Shown here: one piece after another, positions 35,150-46,105 of the stretch
Position numbering within the stretch: the stretch's first letter is position 1
How the letters are laid out: every line of letters starts with the position of its first letter
DNA from: Delphinus delphis
Taxonomy: Eukaryota > Chordata > Mammalia > Artiodactyla > Delphinidae
Direction: 5' to 3'
DNA: 64,000 nt
Assembly (NCBI RefSeq): GCF_949987515.2
Contig: NC_082695.1
Location: 88,866,104-88,930,103 of the forward strand
Translations under genes and position numbers: made by a program
The notes under the pieces: generated by a model
Told to the model about the DNA's origin: nothing
The model's database searches: none
What the model saw: the letters and a program-made list of their open reading frames with translations, nothing else

Positions 35150-35285
35150 GTTTGAGCCCATTTTTCCCATCTGTAAAATGGGGCTACTACTACTTGCCTG
35201 TGGAGGAAGTGTGAGGATTATGTGGAAAAAAAAAAAAATAAGGCACACAAGAGGCACTTGGTAAATATTAGGTATTTCATCCTGA
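35150..35285 (-). repeat. MIR-type SINE fragment
   Basis: GAGCCCATTTTTCCCATCTG, TAAAATGGGGCTACTACTAC and GGCACTTGGTAAATATTAGG match an old MIR 3' half, interrupted by an A-run at 35226-35238. Confidence 0.7.
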
Positions 35286-35365
35286 GGCTGAGTTTCTCTC
35301 TGCTGATCGTTAACCGACATTCTCTCCAGTATTTAGAACACAGCTGAAAGCAGCAAAGAAAAAGT

Positions 35366-35371
35366 TTTATT
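35366..35371 (-). terminator. PARD6G: Candidate PARD6G poly(A) signal
   Basis: AATAAA on the minus strand, about 1.83 kb after the stop. I saw no better-placed minus-strand AATAAA between it and the stop. Confidence 0.6.
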
Positions 35372-36032
35372 CTTTGATATAAAAGAAAACTTTAATGTGT
35401 ATACAACATAGTTTTTTTTGTCCTTTTTTTTTAAAAAAAAGAAAATCGCAGAAATATAGACCTGGATAGAAAAATACACTCAAGCAGCTGCTCAAGACAA
35501 TTCATAACTCCTAAAATAATGGACAATCGCACACAAATCTCAGCGTAAGCCTTTTTTTCCTTTAAAAAAGTATTCACATTTACTTAAAAACACACCTAGT
35601 TATTTGACAAGATATTCAATAACCAGCAATAACTTAATAGAAGAACATTTCCTTTGTGATTGATAGTAAGTTAGCATGAGAGTTTTGGTTCTACAATGCT
35701 TGTCATAGTAAAAAACACTTCTGACTCCTGGTGCCCAGAAACGCTCATACAGTTCATTGGAGCCATAAAGTTGGGGGTCCTAGACCTCAAAGGGGGGCAT
35801 CTTTGGTCTTCCCTGTACTTAGGACCAAAACAGACAGTGATCCTGGCATACAAATAACAAAAACAAAGGTGCAGGAGACCACAACTACTCAATAAAAGCC
35901 ATTTATGCCCAATAAATAGTTTCCAAAAGAAAAATAATTTGCTTTTCACTGAATGAATTCAGGAGAAATGAACACATTGAGATACACTGTTTTCCACCTG
36001 TTATCAACCTGCCATCCATAAAGTCAGTTCTG

Positions 36033-36052
36033 CCACTACCAGCAGGGGGTGC
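36033..36052 (+). promoter_or_regulatory. CTCF-like motif
   Basis: CCACTACCAGCAGGGGGTGC closely matches the core of the known CTCF binding motif (CCAGCAGGGGGCGC type). It lies in the PARD6G 3' UTR near the convergent end of ADNP2 and PARD6G. Motif match only; occupancy is not shown. Confidence 0.55.
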
Positions 36053-37201
36053 CTGACCACAGGAGAAACAGCCACATAGTTTCCCAAAAGGCAACCTACA
36101 AAAATACGTTTACCTGTATTTACATGAAAACTTCTTTGGGTGAAAGTTTAGTTTTCAAAGTACAAGTGTAACATTTTCTCCTCGACACTGGATTCAAGTA
36201 GAAAATACAGGTCATATAAAGTTTGATTGGCTGAAACATGAATAAACCTTTAAAATTACTAAATATGTGAATATTGCTAGAATACCAAAGGAAGTGACAA
36301 TGAATTTAATCTGTGTTAGAAATCTTTACATTCCATGTGACTTGTTATTTAAAATCAAAGATAACAGAACCCATACATCCAAATGACTGACCTTTCAAAG
36401 GCCTGTGTGAAGTGTTGGAAACACTTCAGAAACTGCCCTCAGAGTCACAATCCACAGGAAAAGACTGGTTTTTACCTCAGAGTAAATGCTGGCTTTTGAT
36501 CACAGACGGTACTGGTGAGCTGTGCCTTCCACTCTCTTCCCAAAATTGAATTCACCTCAAAGGCTAAACAGGGCACCTCTGACGGCCTCACAAAACTGCC
36601 TGTCGGGGTGAGTCCACCGCTGCGGCCACCACGACCACTTCACGCTATGTGAGACAGGACTGCAAACAGTGCAACGTTCTGAAATTCATCCTCTACCGCC
36701 ATGCTTATTATTCCAGGTGTGGGTGCATTTGCTCTTGAAAACCAGCCTCTACCTTCCTGCCACGTCCCATCTTCATAGCCTCTGGCCCGTCAGCAGAATC
36801 AGTGCAAGTCGGCAGGAAGCACAGTGAAAACCTGCATTCGACTATTTTAAAAAAGTAATTTTAAAGCTTCATTTTAAAAAGTATATTTTTAAAATTTAAA
36901 AACGAAGTATTTTCTGCACTTGGTCGGGTTCTTTCTACCACCTGACAAAGGTGCTAGGCCCCCACCCAGCCTCGTGCAGACGGTGCAGGTGTTTCATGTT
37001 CTGTGGAGAAAGTCTACAAAGTACAATACGCTCTTCTCTCCGTAAGTTGGAGTAAAGAGCAGGGTGGTGGGAGAAAAGGGAGGGGTAAGTAAAAACAACA
37101 CAAAGGAGGCGTGCAGCATACAATTTTTTCTTATTTTAAGACTGGAATAAAACTTGAAGAAGTATTTCCCCTCGGGAAACTGACCTGTCTGACGCCTGGC
37201 C

Positions 37202-38022
37202 CTACAGGGTGACTGCCGGCCCGTGCTCTTCCACCCCTCCGGGGGGCAGGGCCAGGCTGTGGCGGGGGTCAGACCGGAGGGAGCTGAGCAGCCTCTGGAC
37301 ACTGCCCTCCCGCCCAGGGCTGTGCAGGCCGGGCGCCAGGCCAGCGCCGTTGACCCGAGCGAGGCTGCCTGGTGGCGGCCTGGGTACCAGCCGGGGCTCC
37401 AGGACGCCCTCGAGGACCACGTCGGCCTCTTCGTCGCTCTCCATCTCGTCAGGGGGCAAGTTCTGCAGGACGTGGGCTGTAGGCAGGCTGTGGCGGCTGG
37501 CCGTGCTGTCCGAGGAGCGGCCGGAGCTGCCCAACGCACGGCTGCCACGCACCACGTTGTTCCTCTGGTTGGCCGGCTTGACCGTGACGATGAGGTTGTG
37601 GCTGTTGGCGATCATCATGTCCGTGACCTGGTCCAGTGTCTTCCCGGCCACCTCAATCCCGTTCACCTCCAAGACCTCATCGTCCACGGCCAGCAGCCCA
37701 GTGCTCTCGGCCAGGCCGCCAGGCACCATACGGGAGATGAAGATGCCGGGCACCTTCTCCAGCCCCTGTGGGGCCACGCGCACGCTCGTGCCGTCGCGGA
37801 TGTAGAAGCCCAGTGGCTTCTGGCAGCCATGCCGGTACAGCCTCACACGGCGGTGTGTCTCGGGGAGGATGTCCACGTCGATGATGGAGGACACGGGGCG
37901 GAAGTCATGGGGCAGGCCAATGTGCAGGTGTGTGCGCCGGCGAGGGCCGTCCTCCCGCAGGGCCAGGGGGCGCCGCCGCCTGGACAGTGAACCCACCCCG
38001 AAGCTGCAGCGCTCGGCCTCTT
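37202..38022 (-). CDS. PARD6G: PARD6G, last coding exon (partial CDS)
   Basis: This exon encodes the C-terminal ~273 residues of partitioning-defective 6 homolog gamma, the adaptor that joins aPKC, PAR3 and GTP-loaded CDC42/RAC in the apical polarity complex. The frame is open from the acceptor: two bases complete a split codon, then [17 protein letters not shown] follows. A semi-CRIB ([12 protein letters not shown], ending at RRVRL) precedes a PDZ domain (about 37568-37852) with carboxylate-binding loop [10 protein letters not shown] and the helix [20 protein letters not shown]. The variable tail ends [12 protein letters not shown] and stop TAG at 37202-37204. GTG at 37996 is an internal Val, not a start. 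Length matches the family, in which this exon carries about three quarters of the roughly 376-residue protein. The N-terminal PB1 domain is encoded by earlier exons, not found in this window. PARD6A and PARD6B are less likely given the tail and the ADNP2 neighbour. Confidence 0.97.
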
Positions 38023-38040
38023 CTGGAAGAGCACAGAGGA
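38023..38040 (-). promoter_or_regulatory. PARD6G: PARD6G last-exon splice acceptor
   Basis: On the minus strand CTCTGTGCTCTTCCAG precedes the exon, a good pyrimidine-rich acceptor. The phase leaves two exon bases to complete the codon begun in the previous exon, consistent with the preserved frame. Confidence 0.88.
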
Positions 38041-38041
38041 G

Positions 38042-38720
38042 TCAGTCAGAGGAGAGACCCGCGGGCAATGGGGAAGCACAAGTCGAACAGCATCGAACAC
38101 CCAGAGCCTGAGGCTGGCCGTCCAGGTAAGGCCTGGCCTCCTGCAGCTCCCTTCCCACCACTTCTCTGACTTGTGGTGTGACCCCAGGGAAGTCTGAGGC
38201 AATGGGCAAATCAAACCGTATAGAGAACTGACTGAAACACAAGTCTCCCACACAGGCCCAGGAGCTGAATGATCGATTCATTTTGTCACACTTCAGTTTT
38301 GGGGAAAGTCCCAACCTCCTGGATGACATGCAAACACAATGCAGTAACCTTATGGGTGGTTTTGCTGAGCCCACAGCAATCCTGGCCTCAGGCGAGCTGG
38401 CCCAACAGTATTCACCAGGCAAAGGTTTGATGCCGAGTTCAAGCACAATCACCTCCTTAACATTAGCTCTCCGGGCAACCAACAGAATGGTTGAAAGGTT
38501 AAGAGAATTAACAATAGATGAAAGGTTTAAAAGTGCCTGACTGGATTCTGCAATGACAGTGGGGCGGGAAGCACCAGGAACGTCTTCCAACCTGGACCAC
38601 AACTGCAGGGGCAGAATCTGTCTGATGTAACTAATTTGGAACTTGAGAGTCTGTTGAAGGCTCAACTTCCAGGGGAAGAACTGGATGGTAATTGCAGTCA
38701 ATTTTGCTCAGTTTCAACTC
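38042..38720. other. Unidentified segment open on both strands
   Basis: A minus-strand frame of 219 residues (38042-38701) stops 20 bases before the PARD6G last exon. The plus strand has an 85-residue frame (38283-38540, containing SFGESPNLLDDMQTQCSNLM) followed, after a frame change, by NLSDVTNLELESLLKAQLPG and EELDGNCSQF up to about 38720. The plus-strand composition looks more protein-like (leucine/acidic helical stretches). It may be an old processed pseudogene or an unfamiliar repeat. I do not recognise the parent and see no A-tail. Confidence 0.35.
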
Positions 38721-39179
38721 TCAGCACAGTAGCAGCTGCCTAGCCCACCCCCCAGCACCCTGGGAGGCAGCTGTGCACTGTTCCTGGAGAGTATGTGGGC
38801 CAGGGTGGGCAAAAAGGACCCTGCTCTCCAAACATCAGCCATCTGTGCCCTGATTACGGACTGCTACTTCTGATCACAAAGGTGTAGACAGAGGTAGGTG
38901 GCTATTGTACCTCCCTGCATTGTTGCAAGCCCCTCTCCTTCTACCTGAAGGAACGTCCAGGAGAGTTAATGGACTGGCACCCTTTCTCTCCCTTCATTTT
39001 TCACCTTTTTTCATTTTGGGAGCCAGACCTTAAAGTCTAGGACAGTAAAAACAACTGCATATATGGGGAAAGTTAGAAGTGACTGTGCATGCTCAAGGAA
39101 AGACTCAGAAAGGACCTTAGAAAACCTTAAGTTCACACCTTAATGTTGATACTCAGCAAAGAGCCTCCAACAATTAAAA
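38721..39179. other. Intron, no feature seen
   Basis: No gene or recognised repeat; composition is unremarkable. Confidence 0.45.
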
Positions 39180-39912
39180 AAAAAACACCCCAAAACAGTA
39201 ACAAAAACCCAGCAAACCCTGGGGAAGGGGTAGAATCTGATTTCCAGAGCTACCATGTTATTAGCTTAATCTCCAGTGTTCAACAACAACAAAAAAAGTC
39301 ACAAGACATACAAAGAAACGAAAGTGTGCCCCAAAGGAAAACAGTAATAGAAACTGTCCCTGAAACAACCTGACGGCAGATTTACTAGACAAAGACTTTA
39401 AAACAATGGCCTAAGACATGATCAAAAAACTAAAAAAAAAAAAAGAGATGTGGGTAAAGTCAAGAAAACAATGTATGAACAAAATGGAAACATCGACAGA
39501 AAACCTAAAAGGAAACTAAATAGAAATTTTGGAGATGAAAAGTACAATAATGGAAATTATTGAACAGGGGACTCAAAGGCAGATTTGAGCAGGCAGAAGA
39601 AGGAATCAGTGAACTTGAAGACAGGACAGTAGAAACGATCATATCTGAGGAACAACAAAAACAAAAGGTTAAAGAAAAGAGAACAGAGTGTAAACAATCA
39701 CTGGGACACCATTAAGCAAACTGATATATGCCTTGTGAGAGTCTGAAAAGGAGAAGAGAAAGGGGTGGAGGGAATATGGGAAGAAATAATGGCTGAAAAC
39801 TCCCAGACTTGAGGAAGTGTGCAAATGCAAACATCCAAGCTCAACAATCTCTATGTAAGATGAAGTCAAAGAGACACAAGATTACAAAATAATCAAACTT
39901 AATAAAGACACA
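39180..39912 (+). repeat. Old L1M 5'-UTR/ORF1 fragment
   Basis: GACATACAAAGAAACGAAAG and ATAGAAACTGTCCCTGAAAC, TTACTAGACAAAGACTTTAA, then ORF1-like text (TTTGGAGATGAAAAGTACAA, AGAAGGAATCAGTGAACTTG) correspond to the 5' UTR end and ORF1 of an ancient L1. It breaks where the younger L1 begins. Confidence 0.75.
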
Positions 39913-40037
39913 ATATAGGGGGCAGAGTCAAGATGGTGGCATGAGAAGACGCCAAGTTAGCATCTCCCCACAACTAGGGCTCCTGCCTGCCACTGATGGG
40001 GGACCCTGATGCCCAAGGAGACGGGAGGAATCCTCAA

Positions 40038-40560
40038 GTAAACCGGTAGGATGTGGGGGGACTGGGGGGGAGGAGAAGTGGAAGCCAGACAGGATGGGGC
40101 CCCTGAGGCCGGGGAGATCAGGAGAGGCAGGGGGAGGGGCCCTGTGAGAGGAGCAGGAGAGGAGTGGAGGGCAAGTGCCCACCCACTCAGGCCTGGGGAG
40201 CCTGCTGGGCTCCCAGGCTGATCCCCGCCCTCCAGGACAACCCCCCCACCGGCAGCATTCGTCCTGGAGGCATAGGAAGGAGGCCGAGAGGAGAACAGGA
40301 GAGGCAGGTGGGAGGGGCCCTGTGGGAGGAGCAGGAGAGGAGGGGAGGGTGTTTGCCCTGCCCACTCAAGCCCGGGAAGCTTGCTGTGCTCCAAGGTGAA
40401 GTCCCCCGCCCTCTGAGACCAGGAGTGGGGGGCACGCCTTGGCCCCTTCTGTTCCGTTGAGCCTAAGCCCCACCCTGCACAGCCCCCAGGGCCTTTTCCA
40501 GCCCTGTGGGTCCTAAGCATAGGCCCCGCCCACCACCCAAACCTCGCTCTTGCTTAGGCC
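40038..40560 (+). repeat. L1 5'-UTR tandem monomers (~177 bp)
   Basis: GGAGAGGCAG followed by GGGAGGGGCCCTGTG and GAGGAGCAGGAGAGGA occurs at 40121 and again at 40298, a 177-bp step, with weaker copies around. This is a promoter-type monomer array in the L1 5' UTR. Confidence 0.75.
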
Positions 40561-41044
40561 CCGCCCTCCACAGCCGGGGCCTTCTCCCCCCTTTTTTCCT
40601 CCTCTTTTTTACTATTGTGGTACTGCTGTACCCTCTGGTTGTTGATCCATCGATATTTTTACTCATATGATTTCTAACACATCTGTTAGGTTCCTAGTCT
40701 AATTCTATTTTGGGCTTTGTTATTGTCCTCTTTTTTTGTTTCGCCACCCCACATGGCTTGCAGGCTCTTGGTTCTTGAGCTGGGGGTCGGGCCGAAGCTC
40801 CTGCAGTGGGAGCTCCAAGTCTGAACCACTGGACTAACAGAGAACCTCAGACCCCAGGGAATATTCATCGGAGTGAGGTCTCAGAGTTCCCCATCTCAGC
40901 ACCAAGACCCAGCTCTACCCAACAGCCTACAAACTCCAGTGTTGGAAGCCTCAGGCCAAACAACCAGTAAGAAAGGAACACAATCCCACTCATAAAAACA
41001 ACAACAACAACAAAGAACATGGGACAGCAAAAAAATATTTCCAG

Positions 41045-41775
41045 ATGAAGGAGCAAGGTAAAAACCTACAAGACCAAATAAATGAAGAGGAAATAGGCAG
41101 TCTACCTGAAAAAGAATTCAGAGTAATGATAATAAAGATGATCCGGAATCTCCGAAATAGAATGGAGGCACAGATTGAGAAAATACAAGAAATGTTTAAC
41201 AAAGATCTAGAAGAACTAAAGAGCAAACAGAGATGAACAACACTATAACTGAAATGAAGAATACACTAGAAGGAATCAATAACAGAATAACTGAGGCAGA
41301 AGAACAAATAAGTGACCTGGAAGATAAAATGGTGGAAATAACTGCCGAGGAGCAGAATAAAGAAAAAAGAATGAGAAGAATTGAGGACAGTCTCAGAGAC
41401 CCCTGGGACAACATTAAACACACCAACATTCGAATTACAGGGGTCCCAGAAGAAGAAGAGAAAAAGAAAGGGTCTGAGAAAATATGTGAAGAGATTATAG
41501 TTGAAACCTTCCCTAACATGGGAAAGGAAATAATCACCCAAGTCCAGAAAGCACAGAGTCTCCCATACAGGATAAACCCTAGGAAAAACACACCAAGACA
41601 CATACTAATCAAACTAACAAAAATTAAATTCAAAGAAAAAATATTAAAAGCAGCAAGGGAAAAACAACAAATAACATACAAAGGAATCCCCATAAGGTTA
41701 TCAGCTGATTTTTTAGCAGAAACTCTGCAGGCCAGAAGGGAGTGGCAGGATATACTTAAAGTGATGAAGGAGTAA
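41045..41775 (+). pseudogene. L1 ORF1 with one frameshift
   Basis: ORF1p is the L1 RNA-binding trimeric chaperone. The first frame (41045-41236) begins MKEQGKNLQDQINEEEIGSL and ends SKQR; the second frame (41233-41775) resumes MNNTITEMKNTLEGINNRIT, runs through a coiled-coil part (EAEEQISDLEDKMVEI), the RRM-like block (NIRITGVPEEEE) and the C-terminal domain (FKEKILKAAREKQQ, SADFLAETLQARREW). The two frames overlap by a few bases, which points to a single small indel near 41233. Otherwise the ORF is surprisingly intact. Confidence 0.9.
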
Positions 41776-41977
41776 AACCTACAACCAAGATTACTCTACC
41801 CAGCGAGGATCTCATTCAGATTAGATGGAGAAATCAAAAACTTTTCAAACAAGCAAAAGCGAAGAGGATTCAGCACCACCAAACCAACTTTACAACAAAT
41901 GCTAAAGAAACTTCTCTAGGTGGGAAACACAAGAGAAGGAAAATACCCACAAAAACAAACCCAAAACAATTAAAAGA

Positions 41978-44900
41978 ATGGTAATAGGAACATACATATC
42001 GATAATAACCTTGAATGTAAATGGATTAAATGCCCCAACCAAAAGACACAGACTGGCTGAATGGATACAAAAACAAGACCCATATATATGCTGTATACAA
42101 GACACCCATTTCAGACCTGCGGACATATACAGACTGAAAGTGAAGGGATGGAAAAAAGATATTCCATACAAATGGAAATCAAAAGAAGTTGAGTAGCAAT
42201 ACTCGTATCAGATAAAATAGACTTTAAAATAAAAACTGTTATAAGAGATAAGGAGGGACGCTACATAATGATCAAAGGATCCATCCAAGAAGATATAACA
42301 ATTATAAATGTTTATGCATCCAACATAGGAGCACCTCAATACATAAGGCAAATGCTAACAACCATGAAAGGAGAAATCGACAGTAACACAATAATAGTAG
42401 GGGACTTTAACACCCCACTTACACCAATGGACAGATCATCCAAAATGAAATAGATAAGGAAACACAAGCTTTAAATGACACAATAGATGAGATGGACTTA
42501 ACTGATTATTTATAGAACATTCCACCCAAAAGTGGCAGAATACACTTTCTTTTCAAGTGCACACGGAACATTCTCCAGGACAGATCCCATCTTGGGTCAC
42601 AAATCAAGCCTCAGAAAATTTAAGAAAATTGAAATCATATCAAGCATCTTTTCTGACCACAACGCTATGAGATTGAAAATCACTTACAGGAAAAAAAAAC
42701 TGTAAATAAACACAAGTACGTGGAGGCTAATCAGTGAGCTACTAAATAACCAAGAGATGATTGAAGAAATCAAAGAAGAAATTAAAAAATACATAGAAAC
42801 AAATGACAACGAAAACATGACGACCCAAAACCTATGGGACACAGCAAAAGCAGTTCTAAGAGGGAAGTTTACAGCAATTCAGTCTCACCTCAACAAACAA
42901 GAAAAATCTCAAATAAACAATCTAACCCTACACTTAGAACAACTAGAGAAAGAAGAACAAAGATAACCCAAAATCAGTAGAAGCAAAGTAATCATAAAGA
43001 TCAGAGCAGAAATAAATGAAATAGAAATGAAGAAAACAATAACAAAGATCAATAAAACTAAAAGCTGGTTCTTTGAGAAGATGAACAAAATTGATAAACC
43101 CTTAGCCAGACTCATCAAGAAAAAAGGGAGAGGATGCAAATCAATAAAATTAGAAATGAAAAAGGAGAAATCACAACTGACACTGCAGAAATACAAAGGA
43201 TAATACGAGAGTACTACAAACAACTATATGCCAATAAAATGGACAACCTGGAAGAAATGGACAAATTCTTAGAAAGGTACAATATTCCAAGACTGAACAA
43301 GGAAGAATTAGAAAATATAAACAGACCTATCACAAGTAATGAAATTGAAACCGTAATTAAAAATCTTCCAACAAACAAAAGTCCAGGACCAGACAGCTTC
43401 ACAGGCAAATTCTCTCAAATATTTAGAGAAGAGCTAACACCAATCCTTCTCAAACTCTTCCAAAAAATTGCAGAGGGAAAAACACTCCCAAATTCATTCT
43501 ACGAAACCACCATCACCCTGATACCAAAACCAGAAAAAGATACCACAAAAAAATTATAGACCAATATCACTGATGAACATAGATGCAAAAATCCTCAACC
43601 AAATACTAGCAAACAGAATCCAACAGCACATTAAAAGGATCATACACCACGATCAAGTGGGATTTATCCCAGGGATGCAAGGATTCTTCAATATACGCAA
43701 GTCGATCAATGAGATACACCATATGATCATTGAAATAGATGCAGAAAAAGCTTTCAACAAAATTCAACACCGATTTATGATTAAAAACTCTCCAGAAAAC
43801 GGGCATGGAGGGAACCTACCTCAACATAATAAAGGCCATATATGACAAACCCATTCAAGCATCATACTCAATGGTGAAAAACTGAAAGCATTTCCACTAA
43901 GATCAGGAATAAGGATGTCCACTCTTGCTACTCTTATTCCATGGCAATCAGAGAAGAAAAATAAAAGGAATGCAAATTGGAAAAGAAGAAGTAAAACTCT
44001 CACTGTTTGCAGATGCCATGATACTATACATAGAAAATCCTAAAGATGCCACCAGAAAACTACTAGAATTAATCAATCAGTGAATTTGGTAAGGTTGCAG
44101 GATACAAAATTAACGCACAGAAATCTCTGGCATACCTATACACCAACAACGAAAAATCAGAAAGAGAAATTAAGGAAACAATCCCATCTACTATTGCAAC
44201 AAAAAGAATAAAATACTTAGGAATAAACCTGCCTAAGGAGGTAGAAGACTTGTACTCAGAAGACTATAAAACACCGATGAAAGAAATCAAAGATGACATA
44301 AACAGATGGAGAAATATACCATGTTCTTGGATTGGAAGAATCAATATTGTGAAAACGACTGTACAACCCAAAGCAATCTACAGATTCAGTTCAATCAGTA
44401 TCAAACTACCAATGGCATTCTTCACCATTGAATTAGAACAAAAAATTTTACAGTTTGTATGGAAACACAAAAGACCCCAAACAGCCAAAGCAATCTTGAG
44501 AAAGAAAAATGGAGTTGGAGCAATCAGGCTCCCCGACTTCAAGCTATGCCACAAAGCTACCGTAATCAAGACAGTATGGTACTGGCACAAAAACAGAACT
44601 ATAGATCAATGGAACAGTATAGAAAGCCCAGAGATAAACCCATGCACATATGGTCACCTTATCTTTGATAAAGGAGGCAAGAATACACAATGGAGAAAAG
44701 ACCGCCTCTTCAATAAGTGGTGCTGGGAAAACTGGACAGCTACATGTAAAAGAATGAAATTAGAACACTCACTAACACCATACACAAAAATAAACTCCAA
44801 ATGGATTAAAGACTTAAATGTCAGACCAGACACTATAAAACTCTTACAGGAGAACATAGGAAAAACACTCTTTGACATAAACCACAGCAAGATTTTTTTT

Positions 44901-45515
44901 GACCCACCTCCTAGAGTAACGGAAATAAAAACAAACAAATGGGACTTAATGAAACTTAAAAGCTTTTGCACAGCAAGGGAAACGTTAAACAAGACGAAAA
45001 GACAACCCTCAGAATGGGAGAAAATATTTGCAAATGAAGCAACTGACAAAGGATTAATCTCTAAAATATACAAGCAGCTCATGCAGCTCAATATCAAAAA
45101 AACAAACAACCCAATCCAAAAACAGGCAGGAGACCTAAATAAACATTTCTCCAAGGAAGATATACAGATTGCCAACAAACACATGAAAGGGTGCTCAACA
45201 TTACTAATCATTAGAGGAATGCAAATCAAAACCGCTATGAGGTATCACCTCACACCAGTCAGAATGACCATCATCAAAAAGTCTTCAAACAACAAATGCT
45301 GGAGAGGGTGTGGAGAAAAGGGAACCCTCCTGCACTGTTGGTGGGAATGTAAATTGATACAGCCACTATGGAGAACAGTATGGAGGTTCCTTAGAAAACT
45401 AAGAATAGAACTACCATATGACCCAGCAATCCCACTACTGGGCATATACCCTGAGAAAACCATAATTCAAAAGGGTCATGTACCACAATGTTCATTGAAG
45501 TACTGTTTACAATAG
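41978..45515 (+). pseudogene. L1 ORF2 (EN/RT) with several breaks
   Basis: ORF2p is the L1 endonuclease/reverse transcriptase. The start (MVIGTYISIITLNVNGLNAP) and the EN domain are recognisable, but the usual catalytic Glu of the QETH motif is Asp here (IQDTHF). Frame breaks occur after 42196, 42453, 42966, 43559 and 43845. In the RT active site the FADD motif reads FADA (codons 44006-44017), losing one catalytic Asp. The C-terminal 421 residues (44250-45515) are uninterrupted, including a Cys-rich end ([20 protein letters not shown]). Dead element. Confidence 0.9.
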
Positions 45516-46105
45516 CCAGGACATGGAACCAACCTAAGTGTCCATAAACAGATGAATGGATGAAGAAGATGCGGCACATATATACAATGGAATGTTACTC
45601 AGCCATAAAAAGAAACGAAACAGTTATTTGTAGTGAGGTGGATGGACTCAGAGTCTGTCATACAGAGTGAAGTAAGTCAGAAAGAGAAAAACAAATACCG
45701 TATGGTAACGCATATATATGGAATCTAAAAGAAAAAGAAAAAAATGGTACTGATGAACCTAGCTGCAGGGCAGGAATAAGGATGTAGACGTAGAAAATGG
45801 ACTTGAGGACACGGGGAGGGGGAAGGGTAAGCTGGGAGGAAGTGAGAGAGTGGCATGGACATCTATACACTACCAAACGTAAAATAGATAGCTAGTGGGA
45901 AGCAGCCGCATAGCACAGGGAAATCAGCTCGGTGCTTTGTGACCACCTAGAGGGGTGGGGTAGGGAGGGTGGGAGGGAGGCTCCAGAGGGAGGGGATATG
46001 GGGACATGTGTATGCATATGACTGATTTGCTCTGGTGTACAACAGAAAGTCCACACCATTGTGACGCAATTATACTCCAATAAAGATGTATCAAAAAAAA
46101 ATACT
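45516..46105 (+). repeat. L1 3' UTR with G-rich tract
   Basis: The 3' UTR runs from the ORF2 stop to ATTATACTCCAATAAAGATG and an A-run. At 45952-46000 it holds repeated G3-G4 runs separated by 1-3 bases, the known L1 3'-UTR polypurine/G-quadruplex type sequence. Confidence 0.85.

Larger units (their letters stand above)
35345..37201 (-). other. PARD6G: PARD6G 3' UTR
   Basis: AT-rich, repeat-free sequence follows the PARD6G stop codon on the minus strand. It ends at a canonical signal, AATAAA on the minus strand at 35366-35371 (TTTATT on plus), giving a UTR of about 1.86 kb if cleavage is near 35345. The absence of SINE or L1 insertions here contrasts with both flanks and fits UTR constraint. 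A CTCF-like motif lies inside it. Confidence 0.7.
39913..46105 (+). mobile_element. Full-span plus-strand L1 (inactive)
   Basis: This is an L1 of about 6.2 kb with all parts: 5' UTR (39913-41044, starting GGGGCAGAGTCAAGATGGTG), ORF1 (41045-41775), spacer, ORF2 (41978-45515), G-rich 3' UTR and a terminal A-run near 46090-46105. No SINE is inserted in it, unlike the L1s at 20.5-28.0 and 46.1-53.3 kb. Multiple frame breaks make it inactive. I found no convincing target-site duplication. Confidence 0.93.

Noticed and set aside
37209..37990. Plus-strand frames of 198 and 255 residues
   Set aside because: They are antisense shadows of the PARD6G exon, whose minus-strand frame has clear CRIB and PDZ sequence.
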